DNA of 64,000 nucleotides. It comes from Jeotgalibacillus haloalkalitolerans (GTDB taxonomy: Bacteria > Bacillota > Bacilli > Bacillales > Jeotgalibacillaceae). The stretch covers positions 62,001 to 126,000 of the forward strand of contig NZ_JAXQNN010000006.1 of assembly GCF_034427455.1 (NCBI RefSeq). The letters run 5' to 3'. Below, in pieces: positions 43,571 through 51,705 of this stretch. The first letter of the stretch is position 1, and every line of letters starts with the position of its first letter. Position numbers and translations under genes: made by a program. The notes beneath the pieces were generated by a model. That model saw only the letters and a program-made list of their open reading frames with translations, was not told the DNA's origin and searched no databases.

Positions 43571-44349
43571 TACTCAATCAGACCAGCCATCTTCAACCCG
43601 TGCAGGATACCATCTTCCTCAACAGATTTTGTTACGAATTTAGCAGATTTCTTTACTTCATCTAACGCATTCCCCATCGCAAAGCTGTTTTCCACTGCTG
43701 TCAGCATTTCGATATCATTCAAACCATCACCAAATGCATATTGACGCGCAGGCGGGTAGCCAAGCTGTTCAACCATTCTGGCGATCCCCTGTGCTTTTGA
43801 TCCGCCTCTTGGCAGGATATCCACTGAATAGGAATGCCATCTGATAAAGTCAAAGTCTTTGAATGTTTCCCGGTACTGTTCCTCTTCCCCGCGCTCACAA
43901 AATAGCAGCGATTGATAAAGCGGACGATCCACGTGATAGTCTGGATCGTGCGTTGGTTCCATGCCGATTTTCAGCGTGCCGATGCTCTCTTCTATATAAG
44001 CATGCTGACGTACGTTGGCTTTCATATCCTTATGGTCCATGTAGACAACCGGATGTTCATTTTCAACGGCTGTTGCTGTCAGCTTTTTCAGTGCGTCCGC
44101 GTTAAGTGGATTTGTGTAAATGACTTCATCATTCAGCACAACGTACTGACCGTTGTAGCTGATAAATGAACGTATACCTAGTTCTTTTCTGAGGTCCTCA
44201 TACATAAACGGTGCGCGTCCTGTTGCAATTGCGACTTCATGTCCAAGCTCCTGAAGTTTAAAGATTGCCTGTTTTGTTGAAGCAGGAAGTTTCTTGTCGT
44301 GGTTCAGCAGCGTGCCGTCTATATCAAAGAAAATAATACTTTTTTCCAT
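43570..44349 (-). CDS. Cof-type HAD-IIB phosphatase
   Basis: A 259-residue haloacid-dehalogenase-superfamily hydrolase. Motif I is FFDIDGTLLN (nucleophile Asp), motif II is AIATGRAP, and motif III/IV is a Lys in GGSKAQGI and FGDGLNDIEML. The large C2-type cap (about 85-190) marks the Cof/YwpJ-like group that acts on sugar phosphates, flavin or pyridoxal phosphates. The substrate is not predictable. The ATG at 44349 has AGGTAGGA upstream. Confidence 0.9.
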   Translation of the reverse strand: MEKSIIFFDIDGTLLNHDKKLPASTKQAIFKLQELGHEVAIATGRAPFMYEDLRKELGIRSFISYNGQYVVLNDEVIYTNPLNADALKKLTATAVENEHPVVYMDHKDMKANVRQHAYIEESIGTLKIGMEPTHDPDYHVDRPLYQSLLFCERGEEEQYRETFKDFDFIRWHSYSVDILPRGGSKAQGIARMVEQLGYPPARQYAFGDGLNDIEMLTAVENSFAMGNALDEVKKSAKFVTKSVEEDGILHGLKMAGLIE

Positions 44350-44414
44350 TATAAATCCTACCTTTTTATTTATTTTGTATATACAGTTTAACTGAGATTG
44401 TCATTTTTCGCACA

Positions 44415-44442
44415 GAAAAAGCAGCTGACGGTCAGCTGCTTC
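44415..44442 (-). terminator. Terminator of the SDR gene at 44448
   Basis: AAGCAGCTGACC/GGTCAGCTGCTT is a long perfect inverted repeat with a minimal loop, followed on the minus strand by TTTCTG. Confidence 0.75.
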
Positions 44443-44447
44443 ATCGG

Positions 44448-45230
44448 TTAAATCTCCATATCCCATCGTTCTTTCTGCGTTTCCTTTAACTGGTCTTCTG
44501 TTTCCTGCGGATAGACGGTCCGGAATTTGTGATGATCTGCGGGAATGATGTCGATCATTTTTCTGATCATATCTTCAGGATCAAATTCCTTTAGTCCTTC
44601 TTCCTGTTCAATCATGTCTTCTTTACGTGTGAAATGTTCGTTTTCGTTATACCATTTCCACTTTTCCTCAGCGCTGCGCTTGTTAAAGCCTGTAGCAAAT
44701 GGTCCCGGATTAATCGTAGCGACCTGCACGCCGAATTCTTCAAGCTCGGCTTTCATTGTCTGGGCAATGCCTTCAAGCGCATGTTTTGTCGCAGTGTATG
44801 GTCCGACATATGGTGTTGCTGAGATTCCTGCCATTGAACTCATAAAGACAATTTTACCGCTGCCTTTTTTCACAAGCTTCCGGGCTGCCAGCTGAACGGA
44901 TTCAAGCGTTGCAAATACATTTACTTCAAACAATGCACGAAAACGGTCCATCGGCACTTCACCGAGTGGTCCACCTTCATTAATCGCTGCATTGGCAACG
45001 AAAATATCAAAATCATATTTTACGATTTCTGCAAGGTCACGCTGATTTGTGATATCCAGTTTGAATACTTCTATTTCAAGCCCCTGAGCCTCGGCTTCTC
45101 TCATCAAGTCCGTTTTCTGTGCAGTCAATTCTGTTGTCGCAATCACCTTATGTCCCTCTTTTGCAAGTCCCAGAGCTGCCCCTCTTCCCAGACCGGTTCC
45201 TGCACCGGTAATAAAGATTGTTTTACTCAT
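44448..45230 (-). CDS. SDR-family oxidoreductase
   Basis: A 260-residue short-chain dehydrogenase: cofactor loop TGAGTGLG, NAA in place of NAG (FVANAAIN), catalytic Ser in FMSSMAG, and Tyr-Lys in YTATKHALEG. The C-terminal extension (about 195-260) is longer than in the other SDR here. The substrate is unknown. The ATG at 45230 has AGGAGG 9 nt upstream. An in-frame TTG directly precedes it. Confidence 0.88.
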   Translation of the reverse strand: MSKTIFITGAGTGLGRGAALGLAKEGHKVIATTELTAQKTDLMREAEAQGLEIEVFKLDITNQRDLAEIVKYDFDIFVANAAINEGGPLGEVPMDRFRALFEVNVFATLESVQLAARKLVKKGSGKIVFMSSMAGISATPYVGPYTATKHALEGIAQTMKAELEEFGVQVATINPGPFATGFNKRSAEEKWKWYNENEHFTRKEDMIEQEEGLKEFDPEDMIRKMIDIIPADHHKFRTVYPQETEDQLKETQKERWDMEI

Positions 45231-45294
45231 CAATAAACTCCTCCTGTCAACAAGTCATACCCCACTTGTTCCCAACAGAAGGAAAATTGAAACG

Positions 45295-45924
45295 TCAGGA
45301 GGAGGACACTTTACTTTTTACATACTTTTTAAATGAAGCAAATGTATGATCAAATCTATTAAATAGCCACTGCAGTGCAATCCCATGAAGGATGACACCG
45401 ATGATTGAATTAATAATCACAAAGGTGTGCATCAGAGTTGATTCAATTTCATAAATGCGCCGGCCGAAAAACAATAGCTGGCTGAAAATGAATGTGAGGG
45501 CTTCTGAATACGTTGTAATGACATTTGGCATTTGCCAGATGATGAGAGACTCTATGAAAAATAAACCAATAACACTTATCAGAAGAATCATTTTAGAAGC
45601 GTTACTGGCTTTATCGATCACCGGCTGAACGTAATGTTTGGTAATAGTTTTCGTACGGAACAGGTAGATCACCCGGACGATTCTTGCAGCCTGAAAAAAC
45701 TGGTCAAACGGAATAATTGCAATGGTCAGAAACGGGTGCTTTTTAATGAACCCCCATTTGGAATCCGCCCTGAATAATCTTATGGCAAAATCGATAAAAA
45801 AGATCAGCCAGACGATCCAGTTTGTAAGAGAGCTGTATGGCTGGTCACTCCATAATGTTGTAATCGTAAAGATAACAAGTATGATCATGAAGCCTTCATA
45901 TATTTTTGAGAGTATAGATGACAT
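45295..45924 (-). CDS. Voltage-sensor-like membrane protein (ion-channel family, pore not recognisable)
   Basis: A 209-residue protein with about six hydrophobic segments. An S4-like helix has regularly spaced Arg (AARIVRVIYLFR, about 78-90), followed by a tail and two further helices. The stretch where a potassium-channel filter would lie (ALTFIFSQLLFFGRRIYEIE) has no GYG or related signature. It therefore resembles ion-transport family proteins with a sensor domain but an unclear pore. The ATG at 45924 has AAGGAAGGTG upstream. Confidence 0.55.
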   Translation of the reverse strand: MSSILSKIYEGFMIILVIFTITTLWSDQPYSSLTNWIVWLIFFIDFAIRLFRADSKWGFIKKHPFLTIAIIPFDQFFQAARIVRVIYLFRTKTITKHYVQPVIDKASNASKMILLISVIGLFFIESLIIWQMPNVITTYSEALTFIFSQLLFFGRRIYEIESTLMHTFVIINSIIGVILHGIALQWLFNRFDHTFASFKKYVKSKVSSS

Positions 45925-46075
45925 CAATGATCACCTTCCTTTAAAAAACTTCATATTTATCGTACCAAAGAATCAGTCATTTGGTTTCAAAAATAACGAA
46001 ATTTCACCGCAGACATAATTTATTTTCTGATGCATTAACTACTATATAGACACCATTTCAGAGAGGATGAAAAAA

Positions 46076-46423
46076 ATGAACCATGAACAGGCACAGACTG
46101 AGACCTGTATCTCCATTATTCATAAGAATGTGAGAGTTGAAGCCATCGTAACAATCAAACCGACTGTAAAAATAACAGAGGGTTACAGTATTGAATGTAC
46201 TCCATGCACCTTAGAGGAATCAGATTTAGAGCCGTCTTATCCCAGATTTGGCCTGAACAAATATAAAACAAAAGATAAAAAACATGATGATGGCTGCAGA
46301 TTTACAGTGTCTCAGGATTTATGTATTAAGATTCCACTGAAATTTGAAGCAGACGCTTTTGTAAAACCGGGTGAGGTATATTGCGATCCGGAAGCACCTG
46401 ACTGTCTGGATGATGAAGCTTAA
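46076..46423 (+). CDS. Cys-containing protein sharing a module with two neighbours, possible spore-surface protein
   Basis: A 115-residue protein without signal or membrane segment. Its C-terminal half (CRFTVSQDLCIKIPLKFEAD, about 79-98) matches the module in the two proteins encoded at 46466 and 47307, so the three are paralogues at least in part. It is acidic at the C-terminus. The function is not recognised. Cysteine content and the company of similar genes suggest a crosslinked surface structure such as a spore coat (inference). The ATG at 46076 is preferred because GAGAGG lies directly against the alternative ATG at 46067. Confidence 0.6.
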   Translation: MNHEQAQTETCISIIHKNVRVEAIVTIKPTVKITEGYSIECTPCTLEESDLEPSYPRFGLNKYKTKDKKHDDGCRFTVSQDLCIKIPLKFEADAFVKPGEVYCDPEAPDCLDDEA

Positions 46424-46429
46424 CCATTG

Positions 46430-46460
46430 TTAAAAGGCTGAGACATAGGTCTCAGCCTCA
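46430..46460. terminator. Bidirectional terminator
   Basis: AGGCTGAGAC (ATAG) GTCTCAGCCT, with A-run before and TCATT after. It separates the convergent Cys-protein genes. The stem words match those of the terminator at 33352. Confidence 0.85.
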
Positions 46461-46465
46461 TTCAG

Positions 46466-47272
46466 TTATTCAAGATCATCGTTTTGGTTTGATGGACATA
46501 CGTTACCTGCAACAGCTTCTCCGCAGGCGCCTCCTGATGGCACTGCACTTACATCTGCAGAAAACTTCAAAGGAATTGTTACGCAGATGACCTGTGAAAC
46601 ATCAAATGTGCAGGAGCCTGTGTTAGGAAGTGGCTCAAACCCTGGAAGATCATCACATGTTGTATTGATGACAGGACCATTAATACAGCTTACTACTGGC
46701 TGTCTGGCATTGACCCGTGGTGTAAGCGTCACATCTGCCTGTGCACAGATTTCGGCTGTTACTTCCTGTGTACACCCCTGAATGATGACACATGGAATTT
46801 GCAGACCGTCAGTGAATCCTGCATTTGTTTCATTTGCAGCACCTCCGCCTCCGCCAACTTTCACACCTACTCGTCCAGAAAAAAATGCAAATTCGTCCGG
46901 ACTGACATTATAAATCAGTTCAAGCGTTACGCAAGTGCCCATTCCTACATCAATATTTCCAAACTCTACTTTAAAGTTAGGTACTGCAAAGAACGCATCA
47001 CCCTCAGGCGCAATCGTCAATACCGTACCATTCACTCTTGCCTGAGCAGGAAGAATTCCGCCTTCACAGATCTGAAAGTTGATATGACTGATACCAAAAC
47101 CAGGCACATTATTACAATTACATACTTTGTAGAAAACACTTGTCTGACCCGGATTCGGTCCTTGTACCGGCACACCCTGCAGCTGGACTCCGTACTGAAG
47201 ATCTCCCCCATTAGGCACGTTGATACATACATAGTCTCCTGTGAATAAAGCATCACAAAGTGGACAACTCAT
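46466..47272 (-). CDS. Cys-rich two-domain protein, possible spore-surface protein
   Basis: A 268-residue protein. The N-terminal domain (about 1-140) starts MSCPLCDALFTGDYVCINVP and is beta-rich and Gly/Val-rich. After a GGGGGAANET linker comes a C-terminal module (about 160-262: CTQEVTAEICAQADVTLTPR, CINGPVINTTC, SCTFDVSQVICVTIPLKFSA). The module is about 70 percent identical by eye to the protein encoded next at 47307. There is no signal peptide or membrane anchor, so mother-cell assembly on a spore is more plausible than secretion (inference). The ATG at 47272 has GAGGAGGTGAG upstream. Confidence 0.6.
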   Translation of the reverse strand: MSCPLCDALFTGDYVCINVPNGGDLQYGVQLQGVPVQGPNPGQTSVFYKVCNCNNVPGFGISHINFQICEGGILPAQARVNGTVLTIAPEGDAFFAVPNFKVEFGNIDVGMGTCVTLELIYNVSPDEFAFFSGRVGVKVGGGGGAANETNAGFTDGLQIPCVIIQGCTQEVTAEICAQADVTLTPRVNARQPVVSCINGPVINTTCDDLPGFEPLPNTGSCTFDVSQVICVTIPLKFSADVSAVPSGGACGEAVAGNVCPSNQNDDLE

Positions 47273-47306
47273 TTACTCACCTCCTCTATTATTTTCGTTC
47301 GTATGA

Positions 47307-47711
47307 TTAACCCCCGTTCACTGCTGATGGACATATATCCCCAGCTACAACCCCGCCACAAGCTCCACCTGATGGCACTGCATCCACGTCTACTGAGAAG
47401 TCTAATGGAATTGTGACGCAGATCACCTGTGATACGGTAAATGTGCAGTTACCGTTGTTATTCAGAGGTGTAAACCCAGGAACCTCTAAGCATGTCGTAT
47501 CAATTAGCGGACCATTGATGCAGGTAACAGTCGGAGTCAGAGACTGAACTCTTGGTGTCAGCGTCACAGTCGCCTGTGCGCAGACTTCAGCTGTTACCTC
47601 CTGTGTACAAGCAGGGATTGCGTCCTGTAAAAGCCGGGCATTGCCGTTTAAGCGGTTTGCAGTTCCAGCTGTTCCGCCGCAACCACATCCTGATTGATTT
47701 GTAGAAGCCAC
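47307..47711 (-). CDS. Cys-rich single-module protein, paralogue of the next gene
   Basis: A 134-residue protein with a short Gly/Cys N-terminus (SGCGCGGTAGTAN) and the shared module (CTQEVTAEVCAQATVTLTPR ... CTFTVSQVICVTIPLDFSVD ... VPSGGACG). It starts with GTG at 47711 behind GGGGGG. It is followed 34 nt later by the gene at 47272, so the two probably form an operon that arose by tandem duplication with loss or gain of an N-terminal domain. Function is unknown. Confidence 0.6.
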   Translation of the reverse strand: MASTNQSGCGCGGTAGTANRLNGNARLLQDAIPACTQEVTAEVCAQATVTLTPRVQSLTPTVTCINGPLIDTTCLEVPGFTPLNNNGNCTFTVSQVICVTIPLDFSVDVDAVPSGGACGGVVAGDICPSAVNGG

Positions 47712-47881
47712 TCATTTCCCCCCTTTTTAAGCCGGATATTGTATCTTATGCTTCAAAACTTTTAAACGCTTAGTCGTTTTCCATAGATTTGATAAAACAG
47801 TACCAGCGTTTATGAAAATCACTCAAGGGTAGGTACAGAAGTACATACATATTAATCATCTTTATAAAGGAGCTGCTCTGA

Positions 47882-49189
47882 ATGGATGTTAGAAAGCCTG
47901 TTCCGCGTGCCAAAGGAATCGACAATTCACTTTCACTTATTAAAGAAGGTTTTACATTTCTGCCAAACCAGCGTAAAAAACTTGGTTCTGACATTTTTGA
48001 AACAAGACTGCTGGGTAAAAAGGCCATTTGCATGGCTGGAGAAGAAGCTTCTGAACTGTTTTATGATACGGAAAAATTTAAACGTGAAGATGCTATGCCA
48101 AAGCCTCTTAAGATGTCATTGTTTGGTGATGGAAGCCTGCACGGAATGGATGGCGAAGCACACCGGAACCGGAAACGTACATTTCTTTCAATGTTTACGC
48201 CGGATCGGGTAGAGGATTTGAAGCGGCTGGCACTTGAACACCTGGATGCAAGGGTAAGTCAGTGGGAAAAAGAAGACACGGTGTATCTCTTTGACGAAAT
48301 GCAGGAGATTCTTGCAAGAGCCGGCTGTGAGTGGGCTGGTGTTCCGCTTGAAGATGGTGAAGTAAAACAGCGTACGGGTGAAATGATTGACATGATTGAT
48401 TCATTCGGCGGTTCTCTTTCAAGGTTTAAAGATGGCAAAAAAGCCCGTGACAGTCATGAGGAATGGCTGCAGAAGATTATTAAGGGTGTGCGAAAAGGAA
48501 AAATGAGTCCTCCTCCAAATTCCGCTGCTTATATCATGGCACATCACCGTGAAACGGACGGGAAGAGATTTGATAAAGGTACTGCTGCGGTTGAATTAAG
48601 TAATTCATTCAGACCCCTTTTGGCAACTGCTTACTTCTTAACATTCGGTGTGCTCGCGATGCATGAGCATCCTGAATCAGTGGAGAAGTTGAAGCATCAG
48701 CCAAAGTACAGCCATTTGTTTGCACAGGAAACGCGAAGGTATTACCCTTTTGTGCCTGCGATGGCGGCCAAAGTGAAAAAGAACTTTACGTTTAAAGGGT
48801 ACAAATTCAAAAAGGACACACTCGTTGTTCTTGATATTTTCGGTACAAACCGTCACCCTGACAGCTGGGAAAGTCCGGATTCTTTTATCCCTGAACGCTT
48901 TGAAGGATGGAAAGGCAGCCCTTTTTCTTTTATTCCACAGGGTGGAGGCGATCATCATACGGGACACCGCTGCGCAGGTGAGTGGCTGACGGTGATTGTG
49001 ATGAGTGCTTTCTTTGAATTCTTTGCAAAGAACCTCACGTATGATCTGCCTGAGCAGGACTTATCTTTCAGCATGGAAAGAATGCCGACATTTCCAAATA
49101 GCAGGCTGATCATTCAACATGTCAAAAAGACTGCTGATTATGACAAAAATCTGAAAGAATTGTTGGATGGATTTTCTGCTGTCAGATAA
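47882..49189 (+). CDS. cypC: Fatty-acid peroxygenase cytochrome P450 (CYP152 family)
   Basis: A 435-residue P450 that hydroxylates (or decarboxylates) fatty acids using H2O2 directly, without a reductase. CYP152 signs: the Arg-Pro pair in NSFRPLLATAYF (binds the substrate carboxylate), the ExxR helix in QETRRYYP, and the heme-thiolate loop GHRCAGEW preceded by FIPQGGGDHHTG. It resembles B. subtilis CypC (YbdT, P450-BSbeta). The ATG at 47882 has AAAGGAG upstream. It is a single-gene unit with a terminator right after it. Confidence 0.95.
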   Translation: MDVRKPVPRAKGIDNSLSLIKEGFTFLPNQRKKLGSDIFETRLLGKKAICMAGEEASELFYDTEKFKREDAMPKPLKMSLFGDGSLHGMDGEAHRNRKRTFLSMFTPDRVEDLKRLALEHLDARVSQWEKEDTVYLFDEMQEILARAGCEWAGVPLEDGEVKQRTGEMIDMIDSFGGSLSRFKDGKKARDSHEEWLQKIIKGVRKGKMSPPPNSAAYIMAHHRETDGKRFDKGTAAVELSNSFRPLLATAYFLTFGVLAMHEHPESVEKLKHQPKYSHLFAQETRRYYPFVPAMAAKVKKNFTFKGYKFKKDTLVVLDIFGTNRHPDSWESPDSFIPERFEGWKGSPFSFIPQGGGDHHTGHRCAGEWLTVIVMSAFFEFFAKNLTYDLPEQDLSFSMERMPTFPNSRLIIQHVKKTADYDKNLKELLDGFSAVR

Positions 49190-49219
49190 CAAAAAAAGAG
49201 GCCCGGGGCCTCTTTTTTT
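49190..49219. terminator. Bidirectional terminator between cypC and the GGDEF gene
   Basis: AAAAAAAGAGGCCC and GGGCCTCTTTTTTT form a self-complementary hairpin with long A/T arms. It serves both convergent genes. Confidence 0.9.
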
Positions 49220-50348
49220 AAATCATTTTACCCTGACCCTGCATCAGCTTGGATGAGCGTTTGTACTGATACATTTTTTCATCCGCCGTCATGTACATCT
49301 CATTTAAAGTCATATGCTGCTGATACATTTCATATCCATAGCTGAAATGTAAGTGTTTCAGCACAGGGTCTTCCTGTTTACTGAGCTGACGGTCAATTTC
49401 AGCTGCAATAAGGTCCGGCTTAATATGATCTCCTTCAATGATAATGATGAATTCATCCCCGCCGAGTCTTGCAATCAACCCTTTTTGTTGAAATGACTTT
49501 CTCAATACATTCGCAAAACCAACAAGCACCTGATCCCCTTTTTGATGACCATGCTCGTCATTGATTTCTTTAAAATAGTTCAGATCCATCAGCATAATTC
49601 CGAAAGGCTTGTCAGTTTCTTTCAAATGCTTCAGGTAAGTCTCGTAGCTGTGCCGGTTGTAGAGCTTTGTAAGAAAGTCTTCTTCTGCCGTAGTGGATTC
49701 TAAAAATATGTATGCCACCAGGATACCCAGCACACCGGAGGTCCATGAAAAATAAAGCTTTGAATCAAACATCTGAATCACCATACCGAAGATCGGCAGA
49801 GCGAAGAACCCCATAAAAATATTGATAACGTATGAACTTGTGTTTTTACGGTTTTTCAATAAGAAATAAATCATGTAAAGATAAAAACTGGCCAGTACAA
49901 CGTAGTGAACTTCCTTAAATGCCCCACTGCTGTAGCTGTTTGAAACAGGATCCACATCAAAATACAATGGATACACCATATTCACCAGCAGCACGAAGAA
50001 CGTCAGGACACTTAAGTGCTGATAATAGCCTTTTTTGATAATCCGCTTCGGGTCTTTGAAAATGTGGTAGTCCACATATGAAAGCATTAATCCGCCAAGG
50101 ACAGGCCCAACAAGAAACAGGAAAAAGTTTGTGCTGTATTCCAGAAAATAAGCACCCGGGAAAAGCATCCCGTCAAAAATCCATGTAGCAGGCTCCAGTG
50201 TCATCGCAATTGCACTTGTAATCATAATTGAAATCAGCAGCTTCTTACTGAAGGTTTCAACTTTCGATCTCATTTTCACGATGATATAAAGGATAATCAA
50301 TATGGCAAAGGCAAAGACGTTCAGCTGAAATTGCACTAAATAATCCAT
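49218..50348 (-). CDS. Membrane GGDEF diguanylate cyclase
   Basis: A 376-residue protein with about eight membrane helices (about 5-205) and a C-terminal GGDEF domain (about 210-370) that makes c-di-GMP. The active-site motif is intact (RLGGDEFIIIIEG), with the metal/substrate residues in LMDLNYFKEINDEHGHQKGD. The product-inhibition RxxD site five residues before GGDEF is absent (QKGLIA). The ATG at 50348 has AGGAGAGG upstream. The open frame extends six codons further to a TTG. The external signal is unknown. Confidence 0.92.
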   Translation of the reverse strand: MDYLVQFQLNVFAFAILIILYIIVKMRSKVETFSKKLLISIMITSAIAMTLEPATWIFDGMLFPGAYFLEYSTNFFLFLVGPVLGGLMLSYVDYHIFKDPKRIIKKGYYQHLSVLTFFVLLVNMVYPLYFDVDPVSNSYSSGAFKEVHYVVLASFYLYMIYFLLKNRKNTSSYVINIFMGFFALPIFGMVIQMFDSKLYFSWTSGVLGILVAYIFLESTTAEEDFLTKLYNRHSYETYLKHLKETDKPFGIMLMDLNYFKEINDEHGHQKGDQVLVGFANVLRKSFQQKGLIARLGGDEFIIIIEGDHIKPDLIAAEIDRQLSKQEDPVLKHLHFSYGYEMYQQHMTLNEMYMTADEKMYQYKRSSKLMQGQGKMI

Positions 50349-50507
50349 ATTCCCTCTCCTATCCAATTGTTATGCAAAGCAAAAGACCCATTTTAACTTT
50401 ATTATCCTACTTTTTTAACTAATGTCAAAGTAATTTTTTCTCAATTAAGAATGTTCAGTTATATTTATTTTTAACTGATGATGATCAGGCACATATTCCC
50501 GGATCAT

Positions 50508-50543
50508 TAAAAAAAGCATGCTGCAATTCCTCTTCAGCATGCC
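50508..50543 (-). terminator. Terminator of the LacI-family gene
   Basis: GCATGCTG and CAGCATGC form the stem with an 11-nt loop. On the minus strand TTTTTTTAAT follows. Confidence 0.85.
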
Positions 50544-50554
50544 TCGTTTTCATC

Positions 50555-51514
50555 TCAAACTGTTTTTCTTTCAACAAGCTTTACATAGACTTCTTCTTTG
50601 GAAATCTCCTGCTTAAGCGACTGCCTGAACAGCTTTCTCCCCATTTCTTCTAAAGGCAGTTCAATAGTTGTAATTGAGAGCATCCCGGCAATTGGATGAT
50701 TATCAAACCCCATGACACCAAGATCTTCAGGCACGCTAAAGCCTTTTTCCTGCGCCTTTATCAGAATCCCTGCTGCTGTCTGGTCATTTGTCACTAACAG
50801 CGCATCAGGCCTTTGAGTTGCGACGCTAATCTCCTCTAACACCCGCTCACCATCCTGAACATGGTAGCAATTTTCAAAGATCCAGGACTCATTAACCGGA
50901 AACTGTCTGCTTTTTAGAAAATCCCGGTAGGCACGTTCTCTTGCCTGACTGTTCGTCCCGGACCTTCTCCCGATACAGTACCCAATCTGCTGATACCCTT
51001 TCTGATCCAAATAATGCAGTGCGTTCAAAAATACCTGGTACTGATCAATAAATGTATAAGAAACGTCCTCCTGAATCTCTTCGCACATCACAATCGGGCC
51101 AAATGACTGATACGGTTTTATGACTTGCCACTCACTGGACCTCGAACAGAAAATCAATGCATCGATCTGCTTGTGCTTTAACATTTCAAGTGCTTCAATT
51201 TCCTGGTCAGCCTGATAATCCGTCTGAAACAGAACAAGCTTTTTCCGATGCGCGCGGGCTTCTTCTGCGAGTCCCTTCAGAAGCGCAGCAAAATAAGGAT
51301 GATCAGTAAAAGGTAAGACTACACCGATCATCCCGGTCTGACCCGTACTCAAATTGACCGCATTCATATTCTTTACATATCCACTTTTCTCAATCGCAGC
51401 CAGTACAGCTTGCCGCTTCTCTTCCTGTACATACGGATGATGATTCAGCACTCTGGACACTGTTGTGACCGACACACCTGCGATCCTCGCTACATCACGA
51501 ATATTTGCCACCAT
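50555..51514 (-). CDS. LacI/GalR family transcriptional regulator
   Basis: A 319-residue repressor: N-terminal HTH (about 3-25, IRDVARIAGVSVTTVSRVL) with hinge (about 45-60), then a periplasmic-binding-like effector domain (VVLPFTDHPYFAALLKGL; LLVTNDQTAAGIL; VMGFDNHPIA). The effector is probably a sugar. No sugar transport or catabolic gene is adjacent, so the target is unclear apart from the palindrome at 51678, likely its own operator. The ATG at 51514 has GAGGTGAG upstream, overlapping the stop of the small ORF. Confidence 0.9.
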   Translation of the reverse strand: MVANIRDVARIAGVSVTTVSRVLNHHPYVQEEKRQAVLAAIEKSGYVKNMNAVNLSTGQTGMIGVVLPFTDHPYFAALLKGLAEEARAHRKKLVLFQTDYQADQEIEALEMLKHKQIDALIFCSRSSEWQVIKPYQSFGPIVMCEEIQEDVSYTFIDQYQVFLNALHYLDQKGYQQIGYCIGRRSGTNSQARERAYRDFLKSRQFPVNESWIFENCYHVQDGERVLEEISVATQRPDALLVTNDQTAAGILIKAQEKGFSVPEDLGVMGFDNHPIAGMLSITTIELPLEEMGRKLFRQSLKQEISKEEVYVKLVERKTV

Positions 51515-51520
51515 CTCACC

Positions 51521-51634
51521 TCAACGGAAATAATCTTCAAAAGAGTTAATCGGCTGAACGCATTCAGGCTTCATCCTGCTGCCAGCCAGACATGAAACGT
51601 ACACTGCCGCACATAAACCAATTAAATAAAACAT
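51521..51634 (-). CDS. 37-codon small ORF with hydrophobic N-terminus upstream of the LacI-type gene
   Basis: ATG at 51634 behind a strong GGAGGGG site and TGA at 51521-51523. The peptide starts MFYLIGLCAAVYVSCLAG and continues with a polar tail ending FEDYFR. The stop overlaps the ribosome-binding region of the LacI gene, 6 nt before its ATG. It could be a real small membrane peptide or a leader that couples translation of the regulator. No family is recognised. Confidence 0.5.
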   Translation of the reverse strand: MFYLIGLCAAVYVSCLAGSRMKPECVQPINSFEDYFR

Positions 51635-51677
51635 AACGCGTCCCCTCCCTCCATTCTGATACATTGAACGTAAAGGA

Positions 51678-51691
51678 TGAAACGCGTTTCA
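51678..51691. promoter_or_regulatory. LacI-type palindromic operator
   Basis: TGAAACGCGTTTCA is a perfect 14-bp palindrome with the central CG typical of LacI/GalR operators, 44 nt upstream of the small ORF. It is probably the autoregulatory site and may also affect the DUF817 gene end at 51706. Confidence 0.75.
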
Positions 51692-51705
51692 GGTCAAGCA
51701 TGTCT

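Noticed and set aside
43368-43643. 91-codon plus-strand reading frame over array 5 with coiled-coil-like heptads
   Set aside because: It starts on a GTG at the MarR stop with poorly placed ribosome-binding sequence, runs through a terminator and continues antisense into the HAD gene. The heptad look follows from the 21-nt DNA period.
46799-47248. 149-codon plus-strand frame opposite the Cys-rich gene
   Set aside because: Antisense of a gene with a strong ribosome-binding site and clear paralogy. The antisense product has no recognisable features.
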